Shown: positions 9,629 to 20,071, counted from the first letter of the stretch. The stretch: DNA of 64,000 nt from Pseudomonas sp. PB106 (GCF_009764645.1 NZ_RWIM01000209.1:28939-92938), one strand, 5' to 3'. The notes: generated from the letters alone by a model not told the origin. Translations and numbers: made by a program.

Positions 9629-12600
9629 ATGCCGGCTTCATTCGTTCATCTACGCCTGCACACTGAATACTCGCTGGTCGACGGGCTGGTGCGGATCAAG
9701 CCACTGGTCAAGGCCCTGACTGGCATGAACATGCCTGCCGTCGCGGTCACCGACCAGAACAACATGTGTTCCCTGGTCAAATTCTATAAAAACACCATGG
9801 GCGCGGGCATCAAGCCGATCTGCGGCGCCGACCTGTGGCTGTCGAACAAGGATCCGGATGCACCACTGAGCCGGCTCAGCCTGTTGGTGATGAATGCCAA
9901 GGGCTATCGCAACCTCACCGAGTTGATCTCGCGCGGCTTCATCGAAGGCCAGCGCAACGGCATGATCATCGTCGAGCGCGAGTGGGTCGCCGAGGCCAAC
10001 GAAGGCCTGATCATGCTGTCCGCCGCCAAAGAAGGCGAGATCGGCATGGCCATGATCGGCGGCAACCCGGCCGAAGCCGAAGCCTTGGCCCGTGAGTGGA
10101 TGTCGGTATTCCCGGATCGTTTTTATCTGGAAATCCAGCGCACCAACCGCCCCAACGATGAAGAACAACTGCACGGCGCCGTCGCCCTCGCCGACAAACT
10201 CGGCGCGCCGCTGGTGGCGACCAACGATGTGCGCTTCATCAAGCAGGAAGACTTTGCCGCCCACGAAACCCGCGTGTGCATCGGTGAGGGCCGCGCCCTC
10301 GACGATCCTCGGCGCTCGAAGAACTACAGCGATCAGCAATACCTGAAAAGCGCCGAGGAAATGCTCGAGCTGTTCAGCGATATTCCCGACGCCATCGAAA
10401 ACACCGTCGAGATCGCCAAGCGCTGCAACATCGAAGTGAAGCTGGGCACTCACTTCCTGCCCAACTTCCCGATTCCCGATGGCATGACCATCGACGAGTA
10501 TTTCCGCAAGGTGTCCTTCGACGGTCTCGAAGAACGCTTGACGGTCCTGCTGCCAAAAGACACCACCGAAGACTACGAAGCCAAGCGTCAGGTCTACGTC
10601 GACCGGCTGAATTTCGAGCTGGATATCATCATCCAGATGGGCTTCCCCGGTTACTTCCTGATCGTTATGGACTTTATCCAGTGGGCCAAGAGCAACGGCG
10701 TGCCGGTAGGTCCTGGCCGGGGGTCGGGTGCCGGTTCGCTGGTGGCTTATGTGCAGAAGATCACCGACCTCGACCCACTGGAATACGATTTGCTGTTCGA
10801 ACGTTTCCTTAACCCGGAACGGGTATCGATGCCCGACTTCGACGTCGACTTCTGCATGGACGGTCGCGACCGCGTCATCGATTATGTGGCCGAGAAATAC
10901 GGGCGCAACGCGGTAAGCCAGATCATCACTTTCGGTTCCATGGCCGCCAAGGCTGTGGTGCGCGACGTGGCGCGGGTGCAGGGCAAGTCCTACGGCCTGG
11001 CGGATCGTCTGTCGAAGATGATTCCGTTCGAAGTCGGCATGACCCTGGAAAAAGCCTACGAGCAGGAAGAAATCCTGCGTGACTTCATCAAGGTCGATGA
11101 AGAGGCGGCGGAAATCTGGGAGATGGCGCGCAAGCTTGAAGGCGTTGTGCGTAACGTTGGTAAACACGCCGGTGGTGTGGTGATCGCGCCGACCAAGCTG
11201 ACTGACTTCTCGCCAATCTATTGCGACGAGGCCGGCGACGGTCTGGTAACCCAGTTCGACAAGGACGACGTTGAGGCGGCCGGCCTGGTGAAGTTCGACT
11301 TCCTCGGTCTGCGGACGTTGACGGTGATCGACTGGGCGCTGAAGACCATCAACCGCGACCGCGCCAAGGTCGACGAACCGCCGCTGGACATCGCGTTCAT
11401 CCCGCTGGACGACAAACCGACGTACACGCTGCTGCAAAAAGCTGAAACCACCGCGGTGTTCCAGCTTGAATCCCGCGGCATGAAAGAGCTGATCAAAAAG
11501 CTCAAGCCCGACTGCCTGGAAGACTTGATCGCACTGGTGGCCCTGTTCCGTCCGGGCCCGCTGCAATCGGGCATGGTTGACGACTTTATCAACCGTAAGC
11601 ACGGTCGCGCCGAGCTGGCGTATCCGCACTCCGACTATCAATACGAAGGCCTCAAGCCAGTACTGGCGCCGACCTACGGCATCATTCTGTATCAGGAACA
11701 GGTGATGCAGATTGCCCAGGTCATGGCCGGCTACACCCTCGGCGGCGCAGACATGCTCCGTCGCGCCATGGGTAAGAAAAAGCCTGAAGAGATGGCCAAG
11801 CAGCGCGGCGGTTTCATTGAAGGTTGCAAGACCAACAATATCGACGCCGACCTCGCCGGTAACATTTTTGACCTGGTGGAAAAATTCGCCGGTTACGGCT
11901 TCAACAAGTCTCACTCGGCTGCTTACGGTCTGGTTTCGTACCAGACCGCGTGGCTGAAAACCCACTACCCGGCGCCGTTCATGGCCGCGGTACTGTCGGC
12001 GGACATGCACAACACCGACAAAGTCGTGACCTTGATCGAAGAAATTCGCACCATGAAGCTGCGTCTCGACGCGCCGGATGTGAATACTTCGGAGTTCAAG
12101 TTCACGGTGAACGACGAAGGCCGCATCATTTATGGTCTCGGCGCGATCAAAGGCGTAGGCGAGGGGCCGGTTGAGGCGATCACTGAGGCGCGCGAGGGCG
12201 GGCCGTTCAAGGATCTGTTCGATTTCTGCGCTCGGGTCGACCTCAAGCGCATCAACAAGCGCACGCTCGACGGCTTGATCCGCAGCGGCGCTCTGGATCG
12301 CCTTGGCCCGTACTTCCACGATGAGCAAAAAGCCTACCAAGCCAACATTGACCGCAACCGCGCGGTGCTGCTGACGGCCATGGAAGAGGCGATCAAGGCC
12401 GCCGAACAAACTGCACGCACTCAGGATAGCGGGCACTCGGACCTGTTCGGTGGACTCTTCGTCGAAGAAGACGCTGACGTTTACGCCAACCATCGCAAGG
12501 CCAAGGAGTTGACGCTCAAGGAGCGGCTCAAAGGGGAGAAAGACACCCTGGGCCTGTACCTGACCGGTCACCCGATTGATGAATACGAAGGTGAAATCCG

Positions 12601-13150
12601 TCGTTTCGCCCGCCAGCGCATCATTGATCTGAAACCGGCGCGAGATACCCAGACCGTCGCAGGCATGATCATTGCGCTGCGGGTCATGAAGAACAAGAAG
12701 GGCGACAAGATGGGGTTCATCACCCTGGATGACCGCTCTGGACGCATCGAGGCCTCGCTGTTTTCCGAGTCGTTCCATGCGGCGCAGTCGTTGTTGCAGA
12801 CTGACGCGATGGTGGTCGTCGAAGGCGAGGTCAGCAATGACGACTTCTCCGGCGGCCTGAAGCTGCGGGTCAAGCGCGTGATGAGCATGGAAGATGCGCG
12901 CACCAACCTTGCCGAGAGCCTGCGCCTGAAGCTGCAGACCCAGGACCTGAAGGGCGATCAGCTACGCTGGTTGGGCGATCTGCTCAAGCGTCATCGCGGC
13001 GCGTGCCCGATCACCATGGAGTACACCAGCCCGGATGCGAAGACCTTGCTGCAGTTCGGTGAGACGTGGCGAATCGACCCGGCGGATGCCTTGATTCAGG
13101 CTCTGCGTGACCAGTTCGGGCGAGACAACGTCTTCCTCCAATACCGTTGA
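9629..13150 (+). CDS. dnaE: DNA polymerase III alpha subunit
   Basis: Replicative polymerase (C family). The PHP domain covers about residues 1-280 (HLRLHTEYSLVDG at the N-terminus). The palm contains PDFDVDF with the catalytic Asp pair at about 403 and 405. A helix-hairpin-helix region is followed by an OB-fold domain at about 980-1080. The C-terminus is the tau-binding region. Its 1173 residues equal the usual Pseudomonas length. ATG 9629 is preceded by ACAGGAT. Confidence 0.97.
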   Translation: MPASFVHLRLHTEYSLVDGLVRIKPLVKALTGMNMPAVAVTDQNNMCSLVKFYKNTMGAGIKPICGADLWLSNKDPDAPLSRLSLLVMNAKGYRNLTELISRGFIEGQRNGMIIVEREWVAEANEGLIMLSAAKEGEIGMAMIGGNPAEAEALAREWMSVFPDRFYLEIQRTNRPNDEEQLHGAVALADKLGAPLVATNDVRFIKQEDFAAHETRVCIGEGRALDDPRRSKNYSDQQYLKSAEEMLELFSDIPDAIENTVEIAKRCNIEVKLGTHFLPNFPIPDGMTIDEYFRKVSFDGLEERLTVLLPKDTTEDYEAKRQVYVDRLNFELDIIIQMGFPGYFLIVMDFIQWAKSNGVPVGPGRGSGAGSLVAYVQKITDLDPLEYDLLFERFLNPERVSMPDFDVDFCMDGRDRVIDYVAEKYGRNAVSQIITFGSMAAKAVVRDVARVQGKSYGLADRLSKMIPFEVGMTLEKAYEQEEILRDFIKVDEEAAEIWEMARKLEGVVRNVGKHAGGVVIAPTKLTDFSPIYCDEAGDGLVTQFDKDDVEAAGLVKFDFLGLRTLTVIDWALKTINRDRAKVDEPPLDIAFIPLDDKPTYTLLQKAETTAVFQLESRGMKELIKKLKPDCLEDLIALVALFRPGPLQSGMVDDFINRKHGRAELAYPHSDYQYEGLKPVLAPTYGIILYQEQVMQIAQVMAGYTLGGADMLRRAMGKKKPEEMAKQRGGFIEGCKTNNIDADLAGNIFDLVEKFAGYGFNKSHSAAYGLVSYQTAWLKTHYPAPFMAAVLSADMHNTDKVVTLIEEIRTMKLRLDAPDVNTSEFKFTVNDEGRIIYGLGAIKGVGEGPVEAITEAREGGPFKDLFDFCARVDLKRINKRTLDGLIRSGALDRLGPYFHDEQKAYQANIDRNRAVLLTAMEEAIKAAEQTARTQDSGHSDLFGGLFVEEDADVYANHRKAKELTLKERLKGEKDTLGLYLTGHPIDEYEGEIRRFARQRIIDLKPARDTQTVAGMIIALRVMKNKKGDKMGFITLDDRSGRIEASLFSESFHAAQSLLQTDAMVVVEGEVSNDDFSGGLKLRVKRVMSMEDARTNLAESLRLKLQTQDLKGDQLRWLGDLLKRHRGACPITMEYTSPDAKTLLQFGETWRIDPADALIQALRDQFGRDNVFLQYR

Positions 13151-13289
13151 CCGGCGAGTGCCATCATGGCGCTTGCCCGCAACCTGAATTTTTAATCTCG
13201 ACCTCAGCGCGCCTCTCCCTTAAGGTAGGGCGCGAATAGACAACCGGCCGGCCCAAGCTCATTTGGGACACGACCCAAGACGGACGCCT

Positions 13290-14237
13290 ATGAACCCGAA
13301 TTTTCTAGATTTCGAACAGCCGATCGCCGACCTGCAAGCCAAGATCGAAGAGTTGCGCTTGGTCGGTAATGACAATTCGCTGAATATCGGCGATGAGATC
13401 TCCCGCCTGCAGGACAAGAGCAAAACGCTGACCGAAGACATCTTCGGCAAGCTGACCAGCTGGCAGATCGCACGCCTGGCGCGTCACCCGAAACGCCCGT
13501 ACACCCTCGACTACATCCAGCACATCTTCACCGAGTTCGACGAACTGCACGGCGACCGTCACTTCTCTGACGACGCGGCAATCGTCGGCGGTATCGCCCG
13601 CCTGGAAGACCAGCCGGTGATGATCATCGGTCACCAAAAGGGCCGTGAAGTCCGCGAGAAGGTACGCCGCAACTTCGGCATGCCACGTCCGGAAGGCTAC
13701 CGAAAGGCTTGCCGCCTGATGGAAATGGCCGAGCGTTTCAAAATGCCGATCCTGACCTTCATCGACACCCCGGGTGCCTACCCAGGTATTGACGCTGAAG
13801 AGCGCAACCAGAGCGAAGCCATCGCCTGGAACCTGCGTGTGATGTCGCGCCTGAAGACCCCGATCATCGCCACCGTTATCGGTGAAGGTGGTTCCGGTGG
13901 TGCACTGGCCATCGGCGTCTGCGACCAGTTGAACATGCTGCAATATTCGACCTACGCGGTGATCTCGCCGGAAGGTTGCGCTTCGATTCTGTGGAAAACC
14001 GCAGAAAAGGCCCCGGATGCTGCTGAAGCGATGGGCATCACCGCCGAGCGTCTGAAAGGCCTGGGCATTGTCGACAAGGTGATTGGCGAGCCTTTGGGCG
14101 GCGCCCACCGTGATCCGGCGGCTGCGGCTGCATCGATCCGTGCCGAGCTGAGCTCGCAACTGGCGATGCTGAAGAAGTTCGATAACGAAGCGCTGTTGAA
14201 GCGTCGTTATGATCGACTGATGAGCTACGGTCTCTAA
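13290..14237 (+). CDS. accA: Acetyl-CoA carboxylase carboxyltransferase subunit alpha
   Basis: Forms the carboxyltransferase with AccD and produces malonyl-CoA for fatty-acid synthesis. The start at MNPNFLDFEQP gives 315 residues, the standard size; an upstream in-frame start at 13263 adds nine non-conserved residues. The N-terminal coiled region precedes the crotonase-like fold, which contains the glycine-rich GEGGSGGALAIG segment. It lies 139 bases after dnaE, a conserved neighbour. Confidence 0.96.
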   Translation: MNPNFLDFEQPIADLQAKIEELRLVGNDNSLNIGDEISRLQDKSKTLTEDIFGKLTSWQIARLARHPKRPYTLDYIQHIFTEFDELHGDRHFSDDAAIVGGIARLEDQPVMIIGHQKGREVREKVRRNFGMPRPEGYRKACRLMEMAERFKMPILTFIDTPGAYPGIDAEERNQSEAIAWNLRVMSRLKTPIIATVIGEGGSGGALAIGVCDQLNMLQYSTYAVISPEGCASILWKTAEKAPDAAEAMGITAERLKGLGIVDKVIGEPLGGAHRDPAAAAASIRAELSSQLAMLKKFDNEALLKRRYDRLMSYGL

Positions 14238-14253
14238 GTCGAACGCAATACCT

Positions 14254-14344
14254 CTGTAGGAGTGAGCCTGCTCGCGATGAGGGCGTAACATTCAACCAAT
14301 GTGTTGGCTGTCACACCGCTATCGCGAGCAGGCTCACTCCTACA
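14254..14344. repeat. REPIN: inverted pair of Pseudomonas REP elements
   Basis: Two near-identical REP sequences, each reading TGTAGGAGTGAGCCTGCTC followed by GCGAT, face each other around a 40-nt spacer. Elements of this type are numerous in P. fluorescens genomes and are mobilised by RAYT transposases (established). A second copy with the same arms is at 48744-48833. The transcript would fold into a long hairpin between accA and tilS. Confidence 0.9.
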
Positions 14345-14369
14345 TTTGTTTTGGGGCAAAGAGTTAAAT

Positions 14370-15698
14370 ATGGGTCAGTCCATGATTGATTTGCCTTCAC
14401 GGCTTCTGCGCAACCTTGAGCCTTGGCGCAATGCCGCTCATTGGCGCGTCGCGTTCTCCGGTGGCCTTGATTCCACTGTTCTGCTGCATCTGCTCGCCCA
14501 TCTCGCAAAATCCGAATCCCTTCCTCTGTTAAGCGCAGTTCATATCCATCACGGCCTTCAGGCTGTGGCTGATGCTTGGCCGCAGCATTGCCAGTCCGTA
14601 TGCGATGCGCTGGGCGTGCCGCTGTTGATCGAGCGCGTGACAGTTCGGTCGGGCGCGAGTCTGGAGCGGGCGGCGCGGGATGCGCGGTACGCGGTGTTCA
14701 GTTCGCTTACCAAGGCCAATGACGTTTTGCTGACTGGCCAGCATCGCGATGACCAGGCAGAAACGCTGCTGTTTCGTCTGTTGCGCGGTGCCGGTGTGCG
14801 TGGACTATCCGCGATGCCGCGACAGCGTTCGGTGGGGCAGGGGACGCTGATTCGTCCCTTGCTCGATGTTTCCCGGGCTGAACTCGAAGCGTATGCGCAA
14901 GCTCATCAACTGAGCTGGATCGAAGACCCGTCGAATCAAGATCGGCAGTTCTCGCGCAATTATCTGCGGCATCAGGTCATGCCGTTGATGACCGAGCGCT
15001 GGCCGCAAGCGCAGACAAGCATGGCTCGTAGTGCCGCGCATCTGCGTGAAGCCCAAGGGCTGCTGGATGAGCTGGCGCAGATCGATCTGACGCAGGCCGC
15101 CACCGCTCATGAATTCGAATGGCTGGGATTACCGTCTCTGGAGTTGGCGCCGCTGGCGATGTTGTCTGCCGCGCGCCAGCGAAACGCCCTCAGTCACTGG
15201 CTTGAGCCGCTGACGCGCCTGCCTGACACCGACCATTGGTCGGGTTGGAGCGATCTCTGCGAGGCTGCTCATGATGCCTCGCCGATCTGGCGACTGGCCG
15301 ATGGCGAGCTGCACCGCAGCGCCGGACGGGTCTGGTGGCTCAGCGGTGAGTGGCTGCGCACGCCAGTGATCGGTTGCGAGTGGCAGACCCCGTCTTCAGC
15401 GCTACGCTTGGCCGACAACGGACGTGTCATGTTCAGCGGGCAGACTCCCGCCGGATCTTTGCAGATCCGCTACCGACAGGGAGGCGAAGTGATGCAGTTG
15501 GCGGTTCGCGGTCATCGCGACCTCAAGCGCTTGCTTAATGAACGTGGGGTGCCGTGTTTTGTGCGTGGCAGATTGCCGCTGCTGTTTCGCAGCGAAGAAT
15601 TGCTCGCGGTGGCGAACCTGGCGGGTCTTGACGGCCCTGAGCATGGCGCCTGGAAATTGCATTGGCAGCCAACAGACGAAGATCAAGGTTTGAGCTGA
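14370..15698 (+). CDS. tilS: tRNA(Ile)-lysidine synthetase
   Basis: Converts C34 of the CAU-anticodon tRNA-Ile to lysidine, using ATP and lysine. The PP-loop motif SGGLDS is at residues 30-35. The N-terminal ATPase domain is followed by the TilS substrate-binding domain (about 240-310) and a C-terminal domain (about 360-430). The upstream start at 14301 falls in the REPIN and was rejected. The ATG at 14370 follows GGGGCAAAGAG and gives 442 residues, normal for Pseudomonas. Confidence 0.93.
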   Translation: MGQSMIDLPSRLLRNLEPWRNAAHWRVAFSGGLDSTVLLHLLAHLAKSESLPLLSAVHIHHGLQAVADAWPQHCQSVCDALGVPLLIERVTVRSGASLERAARDARYAVFSSLTKANDVLLTGQHRDDQAETLLFRLLRGAGVRGLSAMPRQRSVGQGTLIRPLLDVSRAELEAYAQAHQLSWIEDPSNQDRQFSRNYLRHQVMPLMTERWPQAQTSMARSAAHLREAQGLLDELAQIDLTQAATAHEFEWLGLPSLELAPLAMLSAARQRNALSHWLEPLTRLPDTDHWSGWSDLCEAAHDASPIWRLADGELHRSAGRVWWLSGEWLRTPVIGCEWQTPSSALRLADNGRVMFSGQTPAGSLQIRYRQGGEVMQLAVRGHRDLKRLLNERGVPCFVRGRLPLLFRSEELLAVANLAGLDGPEHGAWKLHWQPTDEDQGLS

Positions 15699-15972
15699 AA
15701 GGAGCATTCCGGTAGACTACGCTCCCTTCTTGATACAACTTCTGTGGATTCGCCTGAATTACAGGAGTTGCCGATTACCAAGCAGTCTTTGCTGGGCGAT
15801 TCCAAAAAATGTGTAGCGAGCAACGTACCGGTGTTTCATCTGCCGGTCTGTCCCAACGCGGCGGTTTTTTTGAAAGGTGCACTGTGATTAATGCAGGTGA
15901 TCGGGGGCTTCGGCCTTCCTTCGCTTTCCCCGGCGGCTCGTACCGCTTTAACGCAGACTTCTAGGGTTTTTC

Positions 15973-17604
15973 ATGACGCGCTACATATTCGTCACGGGCG
16001 GTGTTGTTTCTTCTTTGGGGAAAGGCATTGCATCGGCTTCATTGGCGGCCATCCTGGAGGCGCGGGGACTTAAGGTCACCATGCTGAAGCTGGACCCGTA
16101 CATCAACGTCGACCCGGGCACGATGAGCCCGTTCCAGCACGGTGAAGTGTTCGTCACCCACGACGGCGCCGAGACCGACCTGGACCTGGGCCACTACGAG
16201 CGGTTCATCCGCACGACCATGACCCAGAACAACAACTTCACCACTGGCCGTGTCTACGAGCACGTGCTGCGCAAAGAGCGCCGTGGTGACTACCTGGGTG
16301 CAACCATCCAGGTGATCCCGCACATCACCGACGAAATCAAGCGCCGCATTATCAAGGGTGCTGGCGACGCTGACGTGGCCATGGTCGAAATCGGTGGCAC
16401 CGTCGGTGACATCGAGTCGCAACCGTTCCTCGAAGCGATCCGTCAACTGCGTTTCGAAGTCGGCGCCAAGCGCGCGATGCTGATGCACCTGACGCTGGTT
16501 CCTTACATCGCCACCGCTGGCGAGACCAAGACCAAGCCAACTCAGCACTCGGTAAAAGAATTGCGTTCGATCGGCCTGCAGCCAGATGTGCTCGTGTGCC
16601 GTTCCGATCACCCGATCGACATCTCGTCGCGTCGCAAGATCGCTCAGTTCACCAACGTTGAAGAACGTGCGGTGATCGCGCTGGAAGACGCCGACACCAT
16701 CTACAAGATCCCGGGCATCCTGCACTCGCAGGGTCTCGACGATTTCGTTGTTGAGCGTTTCGGTCTGCAGTGCGGCAGCGCTGATCTGTCCGAGTGGGAA
16801 GCGGTGGTTGACGCCAAGCTGAACCCGGAACACGAAGTGACCATCGCCATGGTCGGCAAGTACATGGAACTGCTGGACGCCTACAAGTCGCTGATCGAAG
16901 CGATGAGCCATGCCGGCATCAGCAACCGCACCAAGGTCAACCTGCGTTACATCGATTCCGAAGACATCGAAAACCAGGGCACTGCGCTGCTCGAAGGTGT
17001 CGACGCGATCCTCGTACCAGGCGGCTTCGGTCTGCGCGGCGTGGAAGGCAAGATCACAGCCGTTCAGTACGCTCGCGAAAACAAGGTTCCGTATCTGGGT
17101 ATCTGCCTCGGTATGCAAGTGGCGGTCATCGAGTTCGCCCGTAACGTGATGGGCTGGAAAGACGCCAACTCCACCGAGTTCGATCGTGCCAGCGGCCACC
17201 CGGTTGTCGGTCTGATCACCGAGTGGGAAGACGCTACCGGTGCCGTTGAAGTACGTACCGAGTCGTCCGACCTGGGCGGCACCATGCGCCTCGGCGCTCA
17301 GGACTGCCTGCTTGAAGCCGGTTCCAAGGTGCACGACTGCTACGGCAAGGACGTGATCGTCGAGCGTCATCGTCACCGCTACGAAGTGAACAACAACCTG
17401 CTGCCACAGCTGATCGAAGCCGGCCTGAAAATCTCCGGCCGCTCCGCTGACGCGGCGCTGGTTGAAGTGGTTGAAGCACCGGATCATCCATGGTTCGTGG
17501 CTTGCCAGTTCCACCCTGAGTTCACCTCGACCCCTCGCGATGGCCATCCGCTGTTCAGCGGTTTTGTCAAAGCTGCGTTGGCTCAACACCAGAAGAAGGC
17601 GTAA
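15973..17604 (+). CDS. pyrG: CTP synthase
   Basis: Makes CTP from UTP, ATP and glutamine in the cytosol. The N-terminal synthetase domain (about 1-265) begins with the signature FVTGGVVSSLGKG. The C-terminal class I glutamine amidotransferase has nucleophile C378 in GICLGMQ and H514/E516 in FHPEF. Its 543 residues are normal. The 274-base upstream gap probably holds its promoter. kdsA starts 5 bases after the stop. Confidence 0.97.
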   Translation: MTRYIFVTGGVVSSLGKGIASASLAAILEARGLKVTMLKLDPYINVDPGTMSPFQHGEVFVTHDGAETDLDLGHYERFIRTTMTQNNNFTTGRVYEHVLRKERRGDYLGATIQVIPHITDEIKRRIIKGAGDADVAMVEIGGTVGDIESQPFLEAIRQLRFEVGAKRAMLMHLTLVPYIATAGETKTKPTQHSVKELRSIGLQPDVLVCRSDHPIDISSRRKIAQFTNVEERAVIALEDADTIYKIPGILHSQGLDDFVVERFGLQCGSADLSEWEAVVDAKLNPEHEVTIAMVGKYMELLDAYKSLIEAMSHAGISNRTKVNLRYIDSEDIENQGTALLEGVDAILVPGGFGLRGVEGKITAVQYARENKVPYLGICLGMQVAVIEFARNVMGWKDANSTEFDRASGHPVVGLITEWEDATGAVEVRTESSDLGGTMRLGAQDCLLEAGSKVHDCYGKDVIVERHRHRYEVNNNLLPQLIEAGLKISGRSADAALVEVVEAPDHPWFVACQFHPEFTSTPRDGHPLFSGFVKAALAQHQKKA

Positions 17605-17609
17605 CCCCG

Positions 17610-18455
17610 ATGGCACAGAAGATCATCCGCGTCGGCGACATCGAGATTGCCAACGACAAACCCATGGTGCTGTTCGGCGGCATGAACGTGCTGGAAAGCC
17701 GTGACATGGCTATGCAGGTTTGCGAAGAGTACGTGAAGGTCACCGAAAAACTCGGTATCCCTTACGTGTTCAAGGCCAGTTTCGACAAGGCCAACCGGTC
17801 TTCTGTGACCTCTTATCGTGGTCCTGGCCTGGAAGAGGGCATGCGCATCTTCCAGGACATCAAACAAGCCTTCGGCGTACCGATCATCACCGACGTCCAC
17901 GAGCCTGATCAGGCTGCGGTCGTCGCTGAGGTCTGCGACATCATTCAACTGCCGGCCTTCCTGTCGCGCCAGACCGATCTGGTCGTTGCGATGGCCAAGA
18001 CCAATGCAGTGATCAACATCAAGAAAGCCCAGTTCCTCGCGCCTCAGGAAATGAAACACATCCTGAACAAGTGCGTTGAAGCGGGTAACGACCAACTGAT
18101 CCTCTGCGAGCGTGGTTCGAGCTTCGGCTACAACAACCTCGTGGTCGATATGCTCGGCTTCGGCATCATGAAGCAGTTCGAGTACCCGGTTTTCTTCGAC
18201 GTCACCCACGCGCTGCAAATGCCGGGTGGTCGTGCCGACTCCGCCGGCGGTCGCCGTGCGCAGGTTCTGGATCTGGCCAAGGCGGGCATGAGCCAGTCGC
18301 TGGCGGGTCTGTTTCTCGAAGCTCACCCGGACCCGGACAATGCCAAATGCGACGGCCCTTGCGCCTTGCGTCTGGACAAACTGGAGCCATTTCTGGCCCA
18401 GCTCAAAGCTTTGGACGAACTGGTGAAGAGTTTTCCGACGGTAGAAACCGCGTAA
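17610..18455 (+). CDS. kdsA: 3-deoxy-8-phosphooctulonate (KDO8P) synthase
   Basis: Condenses phosphoenolpyruvate with arabinose 5-phosphate to KDO8P, a precursor of the LPS inner core. It is a TIM-barrel aldolase. FGGMNVLESRDMAM is the conserved start region, and GRADSAGGRR is the conserved loop near the C-terminus. The 281-residue length is standard. It overlaps the end of the pyrG ribosome-binding context (AGAAGG), and pyrG-kdsA-eno is the usual Pseudomonas order. Confidence 0.96.
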   Translation: MAQKIIRVGDIEIANDKPMVLFGGMNVLESRDMAMQVCEEYVKVTEKLGIPYVFKASFDKANRSSVTSYRGPGLEEGMRIFQDIKQAFGVPIITDVHEPDQAAVVAEVCDIIQLPAFLSRQTDLVVAMAKTNAVINIKKAQFLAPQEMKHILNKCVEAGNDQLILCERGSSFGYNNLVVDMLGFGIMKQFEYPVFFDVTHALQMPGGRADSAGGRRAQVLDLAKAGMSQSLAGLFLEAHPDPDNAKCDGPCALRLDKLEPFLAQLKALDELVKSFPTVETA

Positions 18456-18492
18456 CACTCAATTCTCCGGTAAAGTACCGCACGATTTGTCG

Positions 18493-18513
18493 CACATGCC
18501 CTCGGGCATGTGC
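18493..18513 (+). other. Hairpin in the kdsA-eno gap
   Basis: CACATGCCC and GGGCATGTG form a 9-bp perfect stem with a 2-3 nt loop about 100 bases before eno. There is no T-run, so it is not a typical terminator. It may be a leader structure or a transcript-end stabiliser. The remaining kdsA-eno gap holds no gene. Confidence 0.5.
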
Positions 18514-18611
18514 GTTGTCGTCTGCAAGCTGCCCGCTGCACACCACTTGCCGACGGTAAAAAGATTTCCTCTAGCTGCGTCGTTTTCGTCAACTTTGGAG
18601 TGTTTACAACA

Positions 18612-19901
18612 ATGGCAAAAATCGTCGACATCAAAGGTCGTGAAGTTCTCGACTCCCGTGGCAATCCCACCGTGGAAGCGGACGTGCTTCTCGACAACGG
18701 CATCATCGGCAGCGCGTGCGCGCCGTCCGGTGCATCCACTGGCTCGCGTGAAGCGCTCGAGCTGCGTGATGGCGACAAGAGCCGTTACCTGGGCAAGGGC
18801 GTGCTCAAAGCGGTAGCCAACATCAACGGTCCGATCCGCGATCTGCTGCTGGGCACTGACCCAAGCGACCAGAAAGCCCTGGATCACGCGATGATCAAGC
18901 TCGACGGTACCGAAAACAAAGCGACCCTGGGCGCCAACGCCATCCTCGCCGTATCCCTGGCTGCGGCCAAGGCTGCTGCACAGGATCAGGACCTGCCGCT
19001 GTACGCACACATCGCCAACCTCAACGGCACTCCGGGTGTTTACTCGATGCCGGTGCCGATGATGAACATCATCAACGGTGGCGAACACGCCGATAACAAC
19101 GTCGACATCCAGGAATTCATGGTGCAGCCGGTTGGCGCCAAGTCTTTCTCGGAAGGTCTGCGCATGGGTACCGAGATTTTCCATCACTTGAAAGCTGTGC
19201 TGAAGGCCCGCGGCCTGAGCACTGCCGTTGGCGACGAAGGTGGTTTCGCACCGAACCTGGCCTCCAACGAAGACGCGCTGAAAGTGATCTCCGAAGCTGT
19301 CGCCAACGCCGGTTACAAGCTGGGCACCGACGTGACCCTGGCGCTGGACTGCGCGGCGAGCGAATTCTACGAAGACGGCAAGTACAACCTGTCCGGCGAA
19401 GGCCAGGTGTTCACTGCTGAAGGTTTCGCTGATTACCTGAAAGGTCTGACCGAACGTTACCCGATCATCTCGATCGAAGACGGTCTGGACGAGTCCGACT
19501 GGGCTGGCTGGAAGATCCTCACCGACAAGATTGGCGAGAAGGTTCAACTGGTAGGCGACGACTTGTTCGTGACCAACACCAAGATCCTGAAAGAGGGCAT
19601 TGATAAAAAGATCGCCAACTCGATCCTGATCAAGTTCAACCAGATCGGCACTCTGACCGAAACCCTGGAAGCCATCCAGATGGCCAAGGCCGCCGGTTAC
19701 ACCGCAGTGATCTCGCACCGTTCCGGCGAAACCGAGGATTCGACCATTGCCGACCTGGCCGTGGGCACCTCGGCTGGCCAGATCAAGACTGGTTCGCTGT
19801 GCCGTTCCGACCGCGTTTCCAAGTACAACCAACTGCTGCGTATCGAAGAGCAGTTGAATGGCAAGGCCAAGTACAACGGTCGCAGCGAATTCCGCGGCTA
19901 A
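18612..19901 (+). CDS. eno: Enolase
   Basis: Converts 2-phosphoglycerate to phosphoenolpyruvate, and is also an RNA degradosome component in many gammaproteobacteria. It begins at MAKIVDIKGREVLDSRG, giving the standard 429 residues; the longer frame from 18510 has a non-conserved extension and was rejected. The signature segments SIEDGLDESDW and VISHRSGETEDS mark the metal- and substrate-binding loops of the TIM barrel. Confidence 0.97.
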   Translation: MAKIVDIKGREVLDSRGNPTVEADVLLDNGIIGSACAPSGASTGSREALELRDGDKSRYLGKGVLKAVANINGPIRDLLLGTDPSDQKALDHAMIKLDGTENKATLGANAILAVSLAAAKAAAQDQDLPLYAHIANLNGTPGVYSMPVPMMNIINGGEHADNNVDIQEFMVQPVGAKSFSEGLRMGTEIFHHLKAVLKARGLSTAVGDEGGFAPNLASNEDALKVISEAVANAGYKLGTDVTLALDCAASEFYEDGKYNLSGEGQVFTAEGFADYLKGLTERYPIISIEDGLDESDWAGWKILTDKIGEKVQLVGDDLFVTNTKILKEGIDKKIANSILIKFNQIGTLTETLEAIQMAKAAGYTAVISHRSGETEDSTIADLAVGTSAGQIKTGSLCRSDRVSKYNQLLRIEEQLNGKAKYNGRSEFRG

Positions 19902-19978
19902 GTACGAACTGATAAAAGGACACCGGATTGTGTCGAAAAAGTCGTGACAGCGATGGATTTGCCACTAATCTGATGCCT

Positions 19979-20016
19979 TAACAGCACAAGCCTGGATCTT
20001 CCAGGCTTCGTGCTAT
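19979..20016 (+). terminator. Hairpin after eno
   Basis: AGCACAAGCCTGGA and CCAGGCTTCGTGCT pair in a 13-14 bp stem with one mismatch and a 4-nt loop. It has no strong T-run, so it may end or stabilise the eno transcript. The rest of the 170-base gap before ftsB holds no gene. Confidence 0.5.
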
Positions 20017-20071
20017 CAGATGCTTCAAATTTTTGCGTGGCTGTCTTTTTTCACTGGATACCTGATATTCG

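Noticed and set aside
9650..12778. Long minus-strand open frame opposite dnaE
   Set aside because: Shadow of the dnaE reading frame; no domain, no ribosome-binding site and no independent support.
16039..17616. Minus-strand open frame opposite pyrG
   Set aside because: Mirrors the third-position GC bias of pyrG and has no family features.
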